Assembly (NCBI RefSeq): GCF_016406325.1
Contig: NZ_CP066370.1
Span: forward strand, 2,108,001-2,172,000
DNA: 64,000 bases
From: Shewanella putrefaciens
Lineage (GTDB): Bacteria > Pseudomonadota > Gammaproteobacteria > Enterobacterales > Shewanellaceae
Direction of reading: 5' to 3'
Shown: piece by piece, positions 11,689-21,171 of the stretch
Position numbering within the stretch: the first letter of the stretch is position 1
How the letters are laid out: each line of letters starts with the position of its first letter
Notes under the pieces: model-generated
Seen by the model: only the letters and a program-made list of their open reading frames with translations
The model's database searches: none
What the model was told of the DNA's origin: nothing
Position numbers and translations under genes: made by a program

Positions 11689-13491
11689 ATGTCTGCCGTG
11701 GCGCTGTCACCCAAGGTTGGAGCGTCACCCACTTCTGTTTTGGAACATGATAAGTCGTTTGGACAGAGCCGTACTTATCAAGAAACGAATGGACAAAGTA
11801 GTCAGCCTGTTAAGCTGAACTCTCCAAAAATAGAAGCGAGTGGGGTATTTGAACCATCATTTTCTAATGCGCTAGCGCATGGTGGCTCTGCTGTTACTAT
11901 AACGAAAGCAAATCCACTATCAAGTAAGCACGTTTCTACCTCATCCAGTGATATTTCCGTCACCGTAAATCAGACGTTAAATACTGATAATATTGTTTCT
12001 TCTCAGAATGTTGCAGTCTTACATGCGGAGCCTGCCAGTTTTAGCCTATTGACGGGCCCACGCTCAATACGGGGGGTGAGAGAAGGGCAAATAGCCACAG
12101 TTGCACCCAACGATTTTTCACCCTTGGCGACATCAAACGGACAATCCAGTACCACGGCTTTATTAACCCCAGCGTTAACACTTTTTGTTCCAGATGGGAG
12201 ACACATCTCTGCTTTAACACCAGAGCTAATGACTGGAGATTATTCTCCTGTTGCTCAAATACAGGGCTCACAGGTCCATTCAGGGATAAAAGATGTGTCA
12301 TTGACTCCTGAAATACCCAATGCCAATGTTCCTGAATATGCAAATAAGCAGGTGATTCCTTCAGCGAATACAAGGAATACCGTTATTACAGATGGTACTG
12401 ATAGTTCTATTTCTTATCCTCAGACTGAGCAAACTGATAATCAGGCAAAGAATGTTCCGCCACAAAAGAGTCCTGAGGAGCGGTTTATTGAGATGTTTGG
12501 CAAAGCAACCCCTTTTAAATCAGGTGATAATGAGGAGGATGACAAAACTGAGGAGAGTAAGCAGCAAGCTCTAGCTGCAATTTTTACGAATGATGCTGGT
12601 AAGGAACAAACAGAACAAGCAGAAGCAGAAGCTTCAAAACAATTGGATGAACAAACACAAGCTCAAAAGGTTCAAGAGAAGATTGCTGAGCAGCAACGTG
12701 TTCAAGTTGCAGAGCTTAAAGCCCGAGATGCGGAAGTTAAAGCCCATGAACATGCTCATGCAACCGTTGGTGGACAATATGCCCAAACGCCAAATTTTAA
12801 ATATGAAAAAGGAGTTGATGGACAACGTTATGCCACTGATGGAGAAGTGCAGATCGATGTTTCTATTGTGGCAGGTGATCCGCTAGCAACAATCAACAAA
12901 ATGAAGCAAGTATATGCTGCAGCAATGGCTCCAGTTGATCCATCGAGTGCAGATATTCGCGTTGCGGCTGAAGCATTAAAAAAGATGAATGAAGCGAAAG
13001 CATTACTTGCAGAGGAACGTCAGAAACAAATCATCGATTTAGAAACGACTCAAACCTTGATCGAAGCTGATGCGCAGGTTGAGAATTTACCGCCGCTTAA
13101 GCCGCATACTTTTACCGTTACAGGGGAGGTTGATGCTGCAGGCAATATTGTTCAACCACAAGATAGCGGCATAACACCCGTATCTGAGCTTATCGATAGA
13201 ATAAAGCAAGGCATTGAAGCAAAGGATAATATTCAGGCACAAGTCTCATCTACCACTGTTGCCTCTGTAAATGAGCAAACTCAATCAGAGATAAAAGATG
13301 ACATAACCCAGCCTATTGAACCACCCACAGCAACATTAGCAATAAACTCTGACAGGCTAGATATGGGAAATATGAAGCCGAATTCTGCGGTAATAAACCG
13401 TTTTGACTCATCAAATTTAAAGAACGAAACTATGGCAACCCGTTATTACGCTGCGGTTGCACAATTGAATCAGCCAGTTTCAAGCCTCTAA
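11689..13491 (+). CDS. SprA-related putative metalloprotease
   Basis: 600 residues. The first 270 or so are polar and low in complexity, with no signal peptide. A charged Gln/Glu-rich, probably coiled-coil stretch (about 300-345) leads into the SprA-related core at about 340-450, containing DAEVKAHEHAHATVGGQYA, YATDGEVQIDVS and MKQVYAAAMAPVDPSSAD. H353, E354 and H357 form an HExxH zinc-protease signature. The C-terminal 150 residues are again low-complexity. The SprA-related family is annotated as putative metalloprotease without a well-established substrate; I infer only that the zinc site is intact. Confidence 0.8.
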   Translation: MSAVALSPKVGASPTSVLEHDKSFGQSRTYQETNGQSSQPVKLNSPKIEASGVFEPSFSNALAHGGSAVTITKANPLSSKHVSTSSSDISVTVNQTLNTDNIVSSQNVAVLHAEPASFSLLTGPRSIRGVREGQIATVAPNDFSPLATSNGQSSTTALLTPALTLFVPDGRHISALTPELMTGDYSPVAQIQGSQVHSGIKDVSLTPEIPNANVPEYANKQVIPSANTRNTVITDGTDSSISYPQTEQTDNQAKNVPPQKSPEERFIEMFGKATPFKSGDNEEDDKTEESKQQALAAIFTNDAGKEQTEQAEAEASKQLDEQTQAQKVQEKIAEQQRVQVAELKARDAEVKAHEHAHATVGGQYAQTPNFKYEKGVDGQRYATDGEVQIDVSIVAGDPLATINKMKQVYAAAMAPVDPSSADIRVAAEALKKMNEAKALLAEERQKQIIDLETTQTLIEADAQVENLPPLKPHTFTVTGEVDAAGNIVQPQDSGITPVSELIDRIKQGIEAKDNIQAQVSSTTVASVNEQTQSEIKDDITQPIEPPTATLAINSDRLDMGNMKPNSAVINRFDSSNLKNETMATRYYAAVAQLNQPVSSL

Positions 13492-13535
13492 CACCTTTTG
13501 AAATCAACTAAAGTAAATGTGCATATTCAGTTTTT

Positions 13536-14447
13536 TTAATGACCTGTATTTGGTATTGCGATCCCATGATGTCGTAAAATGAACGAAGCGAGCAATTTAG
13601 AAGCCGGGCCTTGGTTATCTCGGTTTGGGATCACCAGACTCAACATTATTCGACGTTTTTGACTACCTTCGAGATGTAAACGGACTAAATTACCCGATGA
13701 TAATTCCTCCTGTACTAAAAACGATGGGATCCAGCAAAAACCAATACCACGATTTAAAATCACTTTAGCTTCGTGGAAATTAGAAACCGTCCAGCGTTGT
13801 TCTGCTTTTAACCAACCAATATCAACATTTGACTGTACGCCTGTATCTTTAATCACTAGCTGTAAATATTGCGCTAGTAGTTTATCGTCTTCAATAATCC
13901 CTAAGTCCGCTAGAGGATGTGTTGGGTGGCATACCAGATACAATTCCTCTTCACATAGAGGCTCCGCTAAATATCCCTTAGGTGCAATACCCGCACAGAT
14001 AGCAATATCAACTTTATTTTGCGCGATAAGTTCTTGGGTGCCTGTAATTACCGAATCCAGCATAATAATGCGGGTGCCGCGGCTATGGGGTAAAAAAGCA
14101 TTGAGAGCTGACACTAAACTTTCCATTGGATAAATGATTTCACGGGCAATGGTGAGTGTGGGTTCCCAGCCTTGCTCTAGATTGCTGGCAAGTTGTTCCA
14201 ATTCATTAACGGCTTGGGTGACATGCCGTGAGCGGCGCAGTAGCACTTCGCCCTGCGGGGTGAGATAGGCTTTACGGCCTTTGACTTCGAGTAGTTCGAT
14301 ACCTAGCTGGTGTTGTAATTTGGCAACCGCATGGTTGAGAGATGATTGACTCTTATTGAGTTTTTCTGCCGCTTGGGCATAGCCTCCAAAATCGACAACT
14401 GCTTGTAAAATACGCCATTGTTCCAGAGTGGATTTAGCTCGAGTCAT
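13536..14447 (-). CDS. LysR-family transcriptional regulator
   Basis: 303 residues with an N-terminal winged helix (QAAEKLNKSQSSLNHAVAKLQHQLGIELLE, about 25-55) and a LysR substrate-binding domain from about residue 90. The recognition segment is typical. Its flanking genes are the SprA-related gene, which converges with it, and the M3-like gene downstream on the same strand across only 106 bases. The 100 bases upstream belong to its own promoter region and do not face a divergent gene, so no target can be inferred from context. Confidence 0.92.
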   Translation of the reverse strand: MTRAKSTLEQWRILQAVVDFGGYAQAAEKLNKSQSSLNHAVAKLQHQLGIELLEVKGRKAYLTPQGEVLLRRSRHVTQAVNELEQLASNLEQGWEPTLTIAREIIYPMESLVSALNAFLPHSRGTRIIMLDSVITGTQELIAQNKVDIAICAGIAPKGYLAEPLCEEELYLVCHPTHPLADLGIIEDDKLLAQYLQLVIKDTGVQSNVDIGWLKAEQRWTVSNFHEAKVILNRGIGFCWIPSFLVQEELSSGNLVRLHLEGSQKRRIMLSLVIPNRDNQGPASKLLASFILRHHGIAIPNTGH

Positions 14448-14553
14448 AATAGTCCCAAAAAAGCGATAGATTTAGCTTATAATGTCGACTTCTTATCTAT
14501 TTTTCAATTAAATTACGGTATTAAATGAAAGACTATTGCGCTAATGGATGTGC

Positions 14554-16305
14554 TTACCGCGACATATTCGCAATATATTGAATAAGACTCGTTGGATCGG
14601 TAGGCCCCTCGATAAATGCGCTTAATTGTTCGCTTAAACTAAGTGAATCTTCGTTTACAACGAGAAGATTAAATAAACTGAGTTTATCGGATCGATTGGC
14701 TGTTATTTGATAGATGAGCTTTGCTAGCGCTTCTTGCCAAAGGGATTGATAGTAAAGCGGCCCTTCATTGGCAATTGCATTAAAACTATATGGATAGTCA
14801 TCCACTTGTGACCACTCTTGTCCAAAACTGTATGTAAACTCGGTGGCGAGATCCCCATAGCTTTGCTGAGATTGAGCTTGATAAACGTTCAGGGCTACTT
14901 TGGCTCGAAATACCTTGAGCTGCTTTGTGTAAGCTTTTACAAGAATTTCGCGTTCATTTAAATAGGTTTGTTCATAGTGTGGAAACAGTTCGTTTTGAAG
15001 TATTTCAGCTAACCATAAACTACCAATATGATGGCTCTCCTGAATTGAATCTTGCGTATTATTGAGGTAAAAGTGGCTACCTTTTGCTAGCGATGTTACC
15101 GCTTGGGCCAAAGCGTGGGTAAATTGTTCAACATCTTTGTGCGTACTGAGTTGAGGTTTGAGATCTAAGGCTTGTTGACCAAATTGCTGCCCGATAACAC
15201 CTTGACGTAGCGTTTGCTGCTGATGACGCTGGCGTGCAACATCATAGGAAATATAGAGTTCACCTAATAATCTGCGCTGGTGGTAAACCCTAAATATTGG
15301 GTGTGAAGATTCTTGGATGTTTATCGTTTCAATAGGCTCAAAATGGAGCCCCCATTGCTGTAGATAAGCAAAACTTTGAGCCAATATGTGTGCCGTTAGT
15401 AATTGCGGCGCTTGTGCAAATGCCTTTTGAGGCAATATTTGCCCAAGATCCCAAGGGGCTATCCCTACTGAGTGCGTTTGAGTATCGAGAAATGCCTTAA
15501 CAAGCTCAGGTGATGATAAGAGTTGTGTACTGAGGCTGAAACTGGCGTGATCGGCAAAGCCTGCGGCCCAAGCGGTTTGTTGACGAAGTGCTAAAATCTG
15601 GTTTAATGCATCGCGATTGCGCTGATGTGCACGAGCTTGATAAGCTTGCCAGACTTGCGCGCGGCATTGAGGATGTGGTTGTTTGAGTAAATAGTGGGCA
15701 ACCGTACCTGAAAAATGACGCAGTTGCGTATCTGCAACCTCTTCCCCATGTGATGCAAGGATCGCGTCTGTTTGATCTTCAGTAATCAGTTGGCACTTTT
15801 TATCATGGATATCGAGACTAAATTGTTGACTCGCTAACCCTTGGCTTATCGTCGCTTGAGCCGTATGTAGTGTTGCTTTTTCGGTTATTGATAACTGAGA
15901 GTCTATCAGTGATTGCAACTTACCGCTTAGCAGCATCTGCTCCCGATCACCTTGTGATAAAGCGTGGGTTAGCTGATGAAATTCAGTTTGATTGACGAGT
16001 TCCGACAAGGTGTCGGCAAGGCGTAATTGGCATTGTAATAACCCAGAACGCTCGTCAGCGGAGAGCGTAAACCCGCGGTAATAATTCACTCTATCATTGA
16101 TATTATTAAGCCCAATGGTTTGCTGCTCTAAGATCAATGCCTGCTTTGCAATAGATAAAGGAAGTTGCTCTTCTGCATAAGCTGCTGCTAAATCAATTCT
16201 AGGTAAGCGTAGACACTGCTCAACAAGCAATGGCACAGGGCTTGGCGCGGCATAAATGAATCCGCTAAACAATAATCCAAGTGTCAGTAAAGTGAGTTTA
16301 CCCAT
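14554..16305 (-). CDS. Exported M3-peptidase-like protein with degenerate active site
   Basis: 583 residues with a signal peptide ([19 protein letters not shown], cleavage after AYA-type Ala). The C-terminal half lines up with thimet/oligopeptidase A proteins: [17 protein letters not shown] with their [30 protein letters not shown] with AVELPSQFMENWCWEPEAL, and [17 protein letters not shown] with GYYSYLWADVLAADAY. Where active enzymes have FHEFGH, this protein has FTHALA (His 397), so the HExxH zinc and catalytic residues are missing under either possible register. I infer an inactive periplasmic or surface pseudo-peptidase. It overlaps the cmoB stop by eight bases and is probably translated from the cmoAB message. 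Confidence 0.72.
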   Translation of the reverse strand: MGKLTLLTLGLLFSGFIYAAPSPVPLLVEQCLRLPRIDLAAAYAEEQLPLSIAKQALILEQQTIGLNNINDRVNYYRGFTLSADERSGLLQCQLRLADTLSELVNQTEFHQLTHALSQGDREQMLLSGKLQSLIDSQLSITEKATLHTAQATISQGLASQQFSLDIHDKKCQLITEDQTDAILASHGEEVADTQLRHFSGTVAHYLLKQPHPQCRAQVWQAYQARAHQRNRDALNQILALRQQTAWAAGFADHASFSLSTQLLSSPELVKAFLDTQTHSVGIAPWDLGQILPQKAFAQAPQLLTAHILAQSFAYLQQWGLHFEPIETINIQESSHPIFRVYHQRRLLGELYISYDVARQRHQQQTLRQGVIGQQFGQQALDLKPQLSTHKDVEQFTHALAQAVTSLAKGSHFYLNNTQDSIQESHHIGSLWLAEILQNELFPHYEQTYLNEREILVKAYTKQLKVFRAKVALNVYQAQSQQSYGDLATEFTYSFGQEWSQVDDYPYSFNAIANEGPLYYQSLWQEALAKLIYQITANRSDKLSLFNLLVVNEDSLSLSEQLSAFIEGPTDPTSLIQYIANMSR

Positions 16306-17296
16306 TAACTGTTTCTTGGTTAGGCTGGTTTTTTATTGCAATAATCGTCGCTCGCTTAGGCGCTGGATAACCCTCAATTGTTTTAGTGATATCAGTGGGA
16401 TCAAGATATTCAAGCAGTGACTCATTGGGCATCCAGTCTGTACGTCGTTGCTCTGCAAGGGCTGTGACATCGGTATCGACACAACGGATATCAGTGAAAT
16501 CACATTTCTTTAACCAGAGCATGAGCGCGGCAACTGACGGAATAAACCATACATTATTCATCTTGCCATATCTATCTTGAGGCACGAGTACGGCGTTTTC
16601 GTCGCCATCTATCACCAAGGTTTCTAGCACGAGTTCACCGCCAGTACGTAACTGATCACGCAATTGCAGTAAATGATCGATAGGCGAACGTCTGTGATAC
16701 AAGACGCCCATAGAGAAAACCGTGTCGAATGCATCCAGCGGTGGTAATTCTTCAATACCCAGTGGCAAAAGGTGCACAGGATGATGGGCGCCCGCTAAAC
16801 GTTTTACCGCTTCAAACTGACATAAAAACAACGGCGAAGGGTCGATGCCCACTACGCGTTTAGCCCCTGCGCCCAACATGCGCCACATATGGTAACCACT
16901 GCCACAGCCTACATCGAGCACTGTACGGTTTTTCAATGGGGAAACATGCTGCTTAACGCGATCCCATTTCCAATCGCTGCGCCATTCGGTATCGATATGA
17001 ATGCCGTGAATGTGGAAGGGCCCTTTGCGCCATGGCATAAACAGGCGCAGTAGATTCTCTAGTTTCTCTTTCTCGCCAGGACTGAGTTGCTCGCCGCTGC
17101 CTACGGTGACGCTATCGACAAAATCTAATTGGTCTGGTGCAGGATAGTGTAACTTGTTGAGCACCTTTTCCCACTTTGGCAGGTTGCCATGTTTATGATC
17201 CCGTTGCCACTTACCTAAAATACTCGGCAGAGTCTCGAGCCAGTGTTGTAGATTGGAATCGGCAATTTGTTGGTAAAATGAGCTAAAGCTGATCAC
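16298..17296 (-). CDS. cmoB: tRNA U34 carboxymethyltransferase CmoB
   Basis: 332 residues, the normal length. CmoB transfers the carboxymethyl group of carboxy-S-adenosylmethionine to 5-hydroxyuridine at tRNA position 34, giving cmo5U. The methyltransferase core shows [20 protein letters not shown] (motif I), [14 protein letters not shown] and [17 protein letters not shown]. The preceding [20 protein letters not shown] is a CmoB hallmark. It overlaps cmoA by four bases upstream and the M3-like gene by eight bases downstream, forming a three-gene operon. Confidence 0.97.
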   Translation of the reverse strand: MISFSSFYQQIADSNLQHWLETLPSILGKWQRDHKHGNLPKWEKVLNKLHYPAPDQLDFVDSVTVGSGEQLSPGEKEKLENLLRLFMPWRKGPFHIHGIHIDTEWRSDWKWDRVKQHVSPLKNRTVLDVGCGSGYHMWRMLGAGAKRVVGIDPSPLFLCQFEAVKRLAGAHHPVHLLPLGIEELPPLDAFDTVFSMGVLYHRRSPIDHLLQLRDQLRTGGELVLETLVIDGDENAVLVPQDRYGKMNNVWFIPSVAALMLWLKKCDFTDIRCVDTDVTALAEQRRTDWMPNESLLEYLDPTDITKTIEGYPAPKRATIIAIKNQPNQETVNG

Positions 17297-18024
17297 TTGA
17301 TGGCCACCATAGAAGCAAAGTTAAAACATTGGAACCACAGACTAAAGTGACTAAAGCCTTGGCGGGTGAGTCGTTGTTGATGCGTGGTTAAGGTGTCTGG
17401 TTTCATGACATTTTCCAGCGCACTGCGTTTTTGGCTGATCTCAAGTTCGCTGTAACCATTAGCGCGTTTAAAGTCCAAATGTTGCTCTTCCAATAGTGTT
17501 TGGATCGGGGCATCTTCGAAGCGAATTTTTTCAGACAGCACTAATATCCCGCCGGGATTCAGACCTTGATAAATCTTCGCTATCAGGGTTTCTCTGTCTT
17601 CTGGCGGTAAAAACTGCAATGTAAAGTTGAGTACCACCAATGATGCATTTTGAATATCGATATCTCGAATATCACCGCAAACCAGATCAACATCCGTATC
17701 GCTGACATAGGCATTCAGGTTCTCTTGGCAGCGTGCGACCATAGATTCACTGTTATCGACAGCAATAATGCGACATTGGCGACCTTGGATTTGGCGACGA
17801 ATACTTAAGGTCGCGGCACCGAGTGAGCAACCCAAATCGTAAATTTGAGTATTTGGCATGACGAAACGATCTGCAAAATCGCCTATGGTATTGATAATTT
17901 GCGTATATCCAGGCACGGAGCGGCGGATCATGTCACTGAACACGCCTGCTACACGGTTATCAAACTGGAAATCGCTAATGTGCTCATTTGGTTGAGCGTA
18001 GATAGTATCTTGAGAAGTGTTCAT
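17293..18024 (-). CDS. cmoA: Carboxy-S-adenosyl-L-methionine synthase CmoA
   Basis: 243 residues. CmoA makes carboxy-SAM from SAM and prephenate for CmoB. The sequence [19 protein letters not shown] (SAM-binding), [15 protein letters not shown] and [16 protein letters not shown] is characteristic. The gene heads the cmoAB operon. Its promoter shares a 149-base divergent spacer with the diguanylate cyclase gene on the other strand. Confidence 0.97.
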   Translation of the reverse strand: MNTSQDTIYAQPNEHISDFQFDNRVAGVFSDMIRRSVPGYTQIINTIGDFADRFVMPNTQIYDLGCSLGAATLSIRRQIQGRQCRIIAVDNSESMVARCQENLNAYVSDTDVDLVCGDIRDIDIQNASLVVLNFTLQFLPPEDRETLIAKIYQGLNPGGILVLSEKIRFEDAPIQTLLEEQHLDFKRANGYSELEISQKRSALENVMKPDTLTTHQQRLTRQGFSHFSLWFQCFNFASMVAIK

Positions 18025-18173
18025 CTGGAATTATCTCGGAAATTCAACCCGGCATTTTAACGAATCAGATTGATTTGCAGCAAGTCTTAGGCTAGTAATT
18101 TGCGATAAATTTTTGTCTAATATGGCATAAATAACAAAATCATTACATGTACATCCAGTACTAAGGGCTCAAC

Positions 18174-20987
18174 TTGAAGTTTGTGGTCTACTTAATTGTG
18201 ATCTTGTGCAGCTATCTTTTGAGCATTACAGGGCAGGCGAGTCCATTGCCTAATGAGCCATTAATCATCGTTATGGGTGAAGACAGTTTTCCCTATCAAT
18301 ATGTGGATAGCGAAGGAGAACCGACAGGATTACTGGTTGATCTTTGGAAAGAATGGGCTAAGCAAACCCATACAGAAGTGGTGTTTGTCGCACGCCACTG
18401 GAATGAATCTCTCACTCAATTACAAAAAGGTAAAGCGCACGCTCATCTTGGTATGGGAATAACACCAGAAAGAGAGCAACTATTTGATTTTTCGACTCCG
18501 ATTGCTGATGTTGATGCTTATCTTTATTTACACAAATCATTACGTAGTAAAAAATCAATCAAGGAATTGATTCCCTATCAAATCGGTGTTGTAGCAGGCT
18601 CATATCATGAAGCGCAGTTACAACGAATGGAGTCTAAATTAGTTTTAAAGCGTTATGAGAGTCGTGAAAAACTGCTTGCAGGCGTGGCCTCCTCAGAAAT
18701 AGTGGTATTCGCTGGATTAGAAGGTTACTTGAAAGATCCCGCATCATCCCAAGATATTTCGGCTAATTTTCCTAATACAGCTCGCATAAAAATTAAAAGT
18801 GTCCAGTTTGTCCCCGCGACAGTTAAAGGTAACCAAGCATTAGTTGATAAGATTAATCGCGGTTTTATGGGTCTAGATCCTCAGTTTATCCAGCAGACTG
18901 AACGGCGTTGGTTGGGGATCCATAGGCAAAAATCTGGGTTGATTATTGCTATGCAACAGGGTGTTGAACCCTTTGTTGATCTCGGTGTTGATGGCTTACC
19001 CCATGGTTTGTATGTAGATATGTGGAAATTGTGGTCCGAAAAAACGGGAATCGATATTGATTTTATCACCGGTGACATGAATGCCAGTGTTGATGATGTA
19101 CGTCGTGGTCTAGCGGATGCACATATTGGTTATCCAGAGAGTGATGACTTAAAAACTGGACTTACCCGAGCTTGGCCTCTCTATACAGTAAAGAGTCGAC
19201 TGTTTATTTATCAGCAACAATTAAATGATGTATCCCAATTAAAGGGCAAACGGATCGGTGTTGTACCGACAGCACCTTATTTGGTCTCACTTAGGCAGGC
19301 TTTGCCTGATGTGTCTTTACGCTATTATGACAGTATGGATGCAATGGTGACAGCCGCCAGAACTGGTGAAATTGTTGGCTTTGTTGCAGCAGGGGCTTGG
19401 ACATCTCATTACCTACTGCTTAATAAAGGCTGGTCTGACTTCCATCAATATCCCGACTTAGCGTTTTCGACCAATATCTATGTGCTTACTCGCAGTGATG
19501 ATCCTGGACTTACGCAACGAATTGAAAATGGTTTTAACAGTATAACTCCCAAGGAATTTGCAGATATTGAGCATAAATGGATGCTCAACCCTCAGGATCA
19601 TATCTTCAATCAAACGGAGCGTAACCGTATTAATTTAACGGCTATAGAGCAAACCTATCTTGAAAGTTTGGCTGAAGTGCGTATGGGTTATCTTAAACAT
19701 TGGCCACCCATGGAGTTTACGGATGAACAAGGGGAGTTTTCGGGTATTAATAGTGATATTGCGCGGCTGTTAAAAGAAGAATTACACCTTAAGCTGACTC
19801 CCATTGCTTTTGATGACTGGCATGCGTTAATTCAAGCACTGCAAAAAGGCGATATTGCTCTTGCAGGCAGTGTAGCCAAAACGGCTGAGCGACAACAACG
19901 ATTACTGTTTAGCGACCCATATTGGCCATCACCTTGGGGGTTAGTCTCACAACTCGAGCAGGTTTCTGTGTTTAACATCGCTCAGTTAGCAGGGCAAAGA
20001 GTCGCTGTGGTTGAAGGCTATCATTTGGTAGCGCAATTAATGGCATTACAGCCATCACTTAAATTGGTGCTAGTGACGGACACTAAAGCAGGGGTGAGTG
20101 CAGTGGCAAATGGTCATGCGGAGGTGTTTATTGACAAAGTGGTCACACTGGCCTCTGAGCTTAAAGGTGGAGAGTTTCCCACTCTCAAAATGTCGCTATT
20201 AAGTGATTTGGCCGATCAACATAGTCATATTGGGGTCAATCCGGAATTTGAACCCTTAGTGCCACTGATTAATAAAGCGTTAGCTATCATCGATAATCAA
20301 CGTCAACAACAGATATATTCCCACTGGGTCTCATTTACGGTTTCAACGGATAACAGCCATTATCTTCAATGGATCCGCTACTTACTGTTCAGTGCCGTAA
20401 TATTATCTATTGTTATGATAGCGGTGTTGGCGGTCAATAGACGTTTAAACCTTGAGATAACACGGCGAATTTCAGCGGAGAAACGGTTACAACATGTTGC
20501 AAACCATGATGTATTAACCCAATTACCTAATCGCGCGTTGTTAGATGACCGCTTAGCTCAAGCGCTATTATCACATCAACGAGATCAAGCCTACTTTGCT
20601 CTGTTATTTATTGACTTGGATGAGTTTAAGCAAATTAATGATCAGCATGGTCACCCAATAGGAGATTCAATACTGACACAGGTAGCACAAATTTTACTTA
20701 GTTCAGTGCGAAACTCTGATACCGTGGCGCGATTTGGCGGCGATGAGTTTGTGATCCTACTAAATCGTGTGCAAGATCTCGATGCCGCGACCCAAGTTGC
20801 TGATAATATCCTGCAGTCTCTTTCCTCGCCTTTGCTCATAGAAGGACAAACGGTGAGGGTTGCTGTCAGTATTGGTGTCGTACTTTATCCCCGAGATGGT
20901 GATACTGCTATTGGGTTGTTGAAAAAGGCTGATCAGCTAATGTACCAAGCCAAAAGTAGTGGGGGACGCTGTTACCGTATTTCTTGA
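18174..20987 (+). CDS. Diguanylate cyclase with three periplasmic solute-binding sensor domains
   Basis: 937 residues from TTG 18174, with a signal sequence (LIVILCSYLLSITGQAS). Three tandem bacterial extracellular solute-binding family 3 modules follow: starting near LIIVMGEDSFPYQYVD (about 30), LIIAMQQGVEPFVDLG (about 258) and VRMGYLKHWPPMEFTD (about 500). One membrane helix (about 740-760) leads to a GGDEF domain: DVLTQLPNRALLDDRL, LLFIDLDEFKQIND, and GGDEF at 855-859. The inhibitory I-site RNSD sits five residues before it, so product feedback is likely. It probably couples binding of amino-acid-like ligands outside the membrane to c-di-GMP synthesis. No binding ligand can be deduced. Confidence 0.93.
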   Translation: MKFVVYLIVILCSYLLSITGQASPLPNEPLIIVMGEDSFPYQYVDSEGEPTGLLVDLWKEWAKQTHTEVVFVARHWNESLTQLQKGKAHAHLGMGITPEREQLFDFSTPIADVDAYLYLHKSLRSKKSIKELIPYQIGVVAGSYHEAQLQRMESKLVLKRYESREKLLAGVASSEIVVFAGLEGYLKDPASSQDISANFPNTARIKIKSVQFVPATVKGNQALVDKINRGFMGLDPQFIQQTERRWLGIHRQKSGLIIAMQQGVEPFVDLGVDGLPHGLYVDMWKLWSEKTGIDIDFITGDMNASVDDVRRGLADAHIGYPESDDLKTGLTRAWPLYTVKSRLFIYQQQLNDVSQLKGKRIGVVPTAPYLVSLRQALPDVSLRYYDSMDAMVTAARTGEIVGFVAAGAWTSHYLLLNKGWSDFHQYPDLAFSTNIYVLTRSDDPGLTQRIENGFNSITPKEFADIEHKWMLNPQDHIFNQTERNRINLTAIEQTYLESLAEVRMGYLKHWPPMEFTDEQGEFSGINSDIARLLKEELHLKLTPIAFDDWHALIQALQKGDIALAGSVAKTAERQQRLLFSDPYWPSPWGLVSQLEQVSVFNIAQLAGQRVAVVEGYHLVAQLMALQPSLKLVLVTDTKAGVSAVANGHAEVFIDKVVTLASELKGGEFPTLKMSLLSDLADQHSHIGVNPEFEPLVPLINKALAIIDNQRQQQIYSHWVSFTVSTDNSHYLQWIRYLLFSAVILSIVMIAVLAVNRRLNLEITRRISAEKRLQHVANHDVLTQLPNRALLDDRLAQALLSHQRDQAYFALLFIDLDEFKQINDQHGHPIGDSILTQVAQILLSSVRNSDTVARFGGDEFVILLNRVQDLDAATQVADNILQSLSSPLLIEGQTVRVAVSIGVVLYPRDGDTAIGLLKKADQLMYQAKSSGGRCYRIS

Positions 20988-21080
20988 CGCTTTTTTGAAC
21001 GCTTATACACAGATAATGTGTTCACCTCTAGTCAAGGGCGTAAAACTGTTTGATACTTCACCGCCTAAGAGTGAAGTACT

Positions 21081-21108
21081 TTGGTAATCGGTATTATTTG
21101 ACTATAAT
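21081..21108 (+). promoter_or_regulatory. Predicted promoter of aspS
   Basis: TTGGTA (21081-21086), 16-base spacer, perfect TATAAT (21103-21108). Start of transcription would fall near 21115, giving a leader of about 57 bases before the aspS ATG. A small inverted repeat TACTTCAC/GTGAAGTA (21054-21061, 21071-21078) sits just upstream of the -35. Confidence 0.6.
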
Positions 21109-21171
21109 GCCGCTTTTATCTCGTTTTGATTATTTCCAAAGCACCGGTTTCCGGATAAAGGATAGAGTTAG

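Noticed and set aside
12590..12886. Open frames of 98 and 63 codons inside the SprA-related gene
   Set aside because: Lys/Met-rich shadows of the coiled-coil region; the host frame carries the zinc-protease motif.
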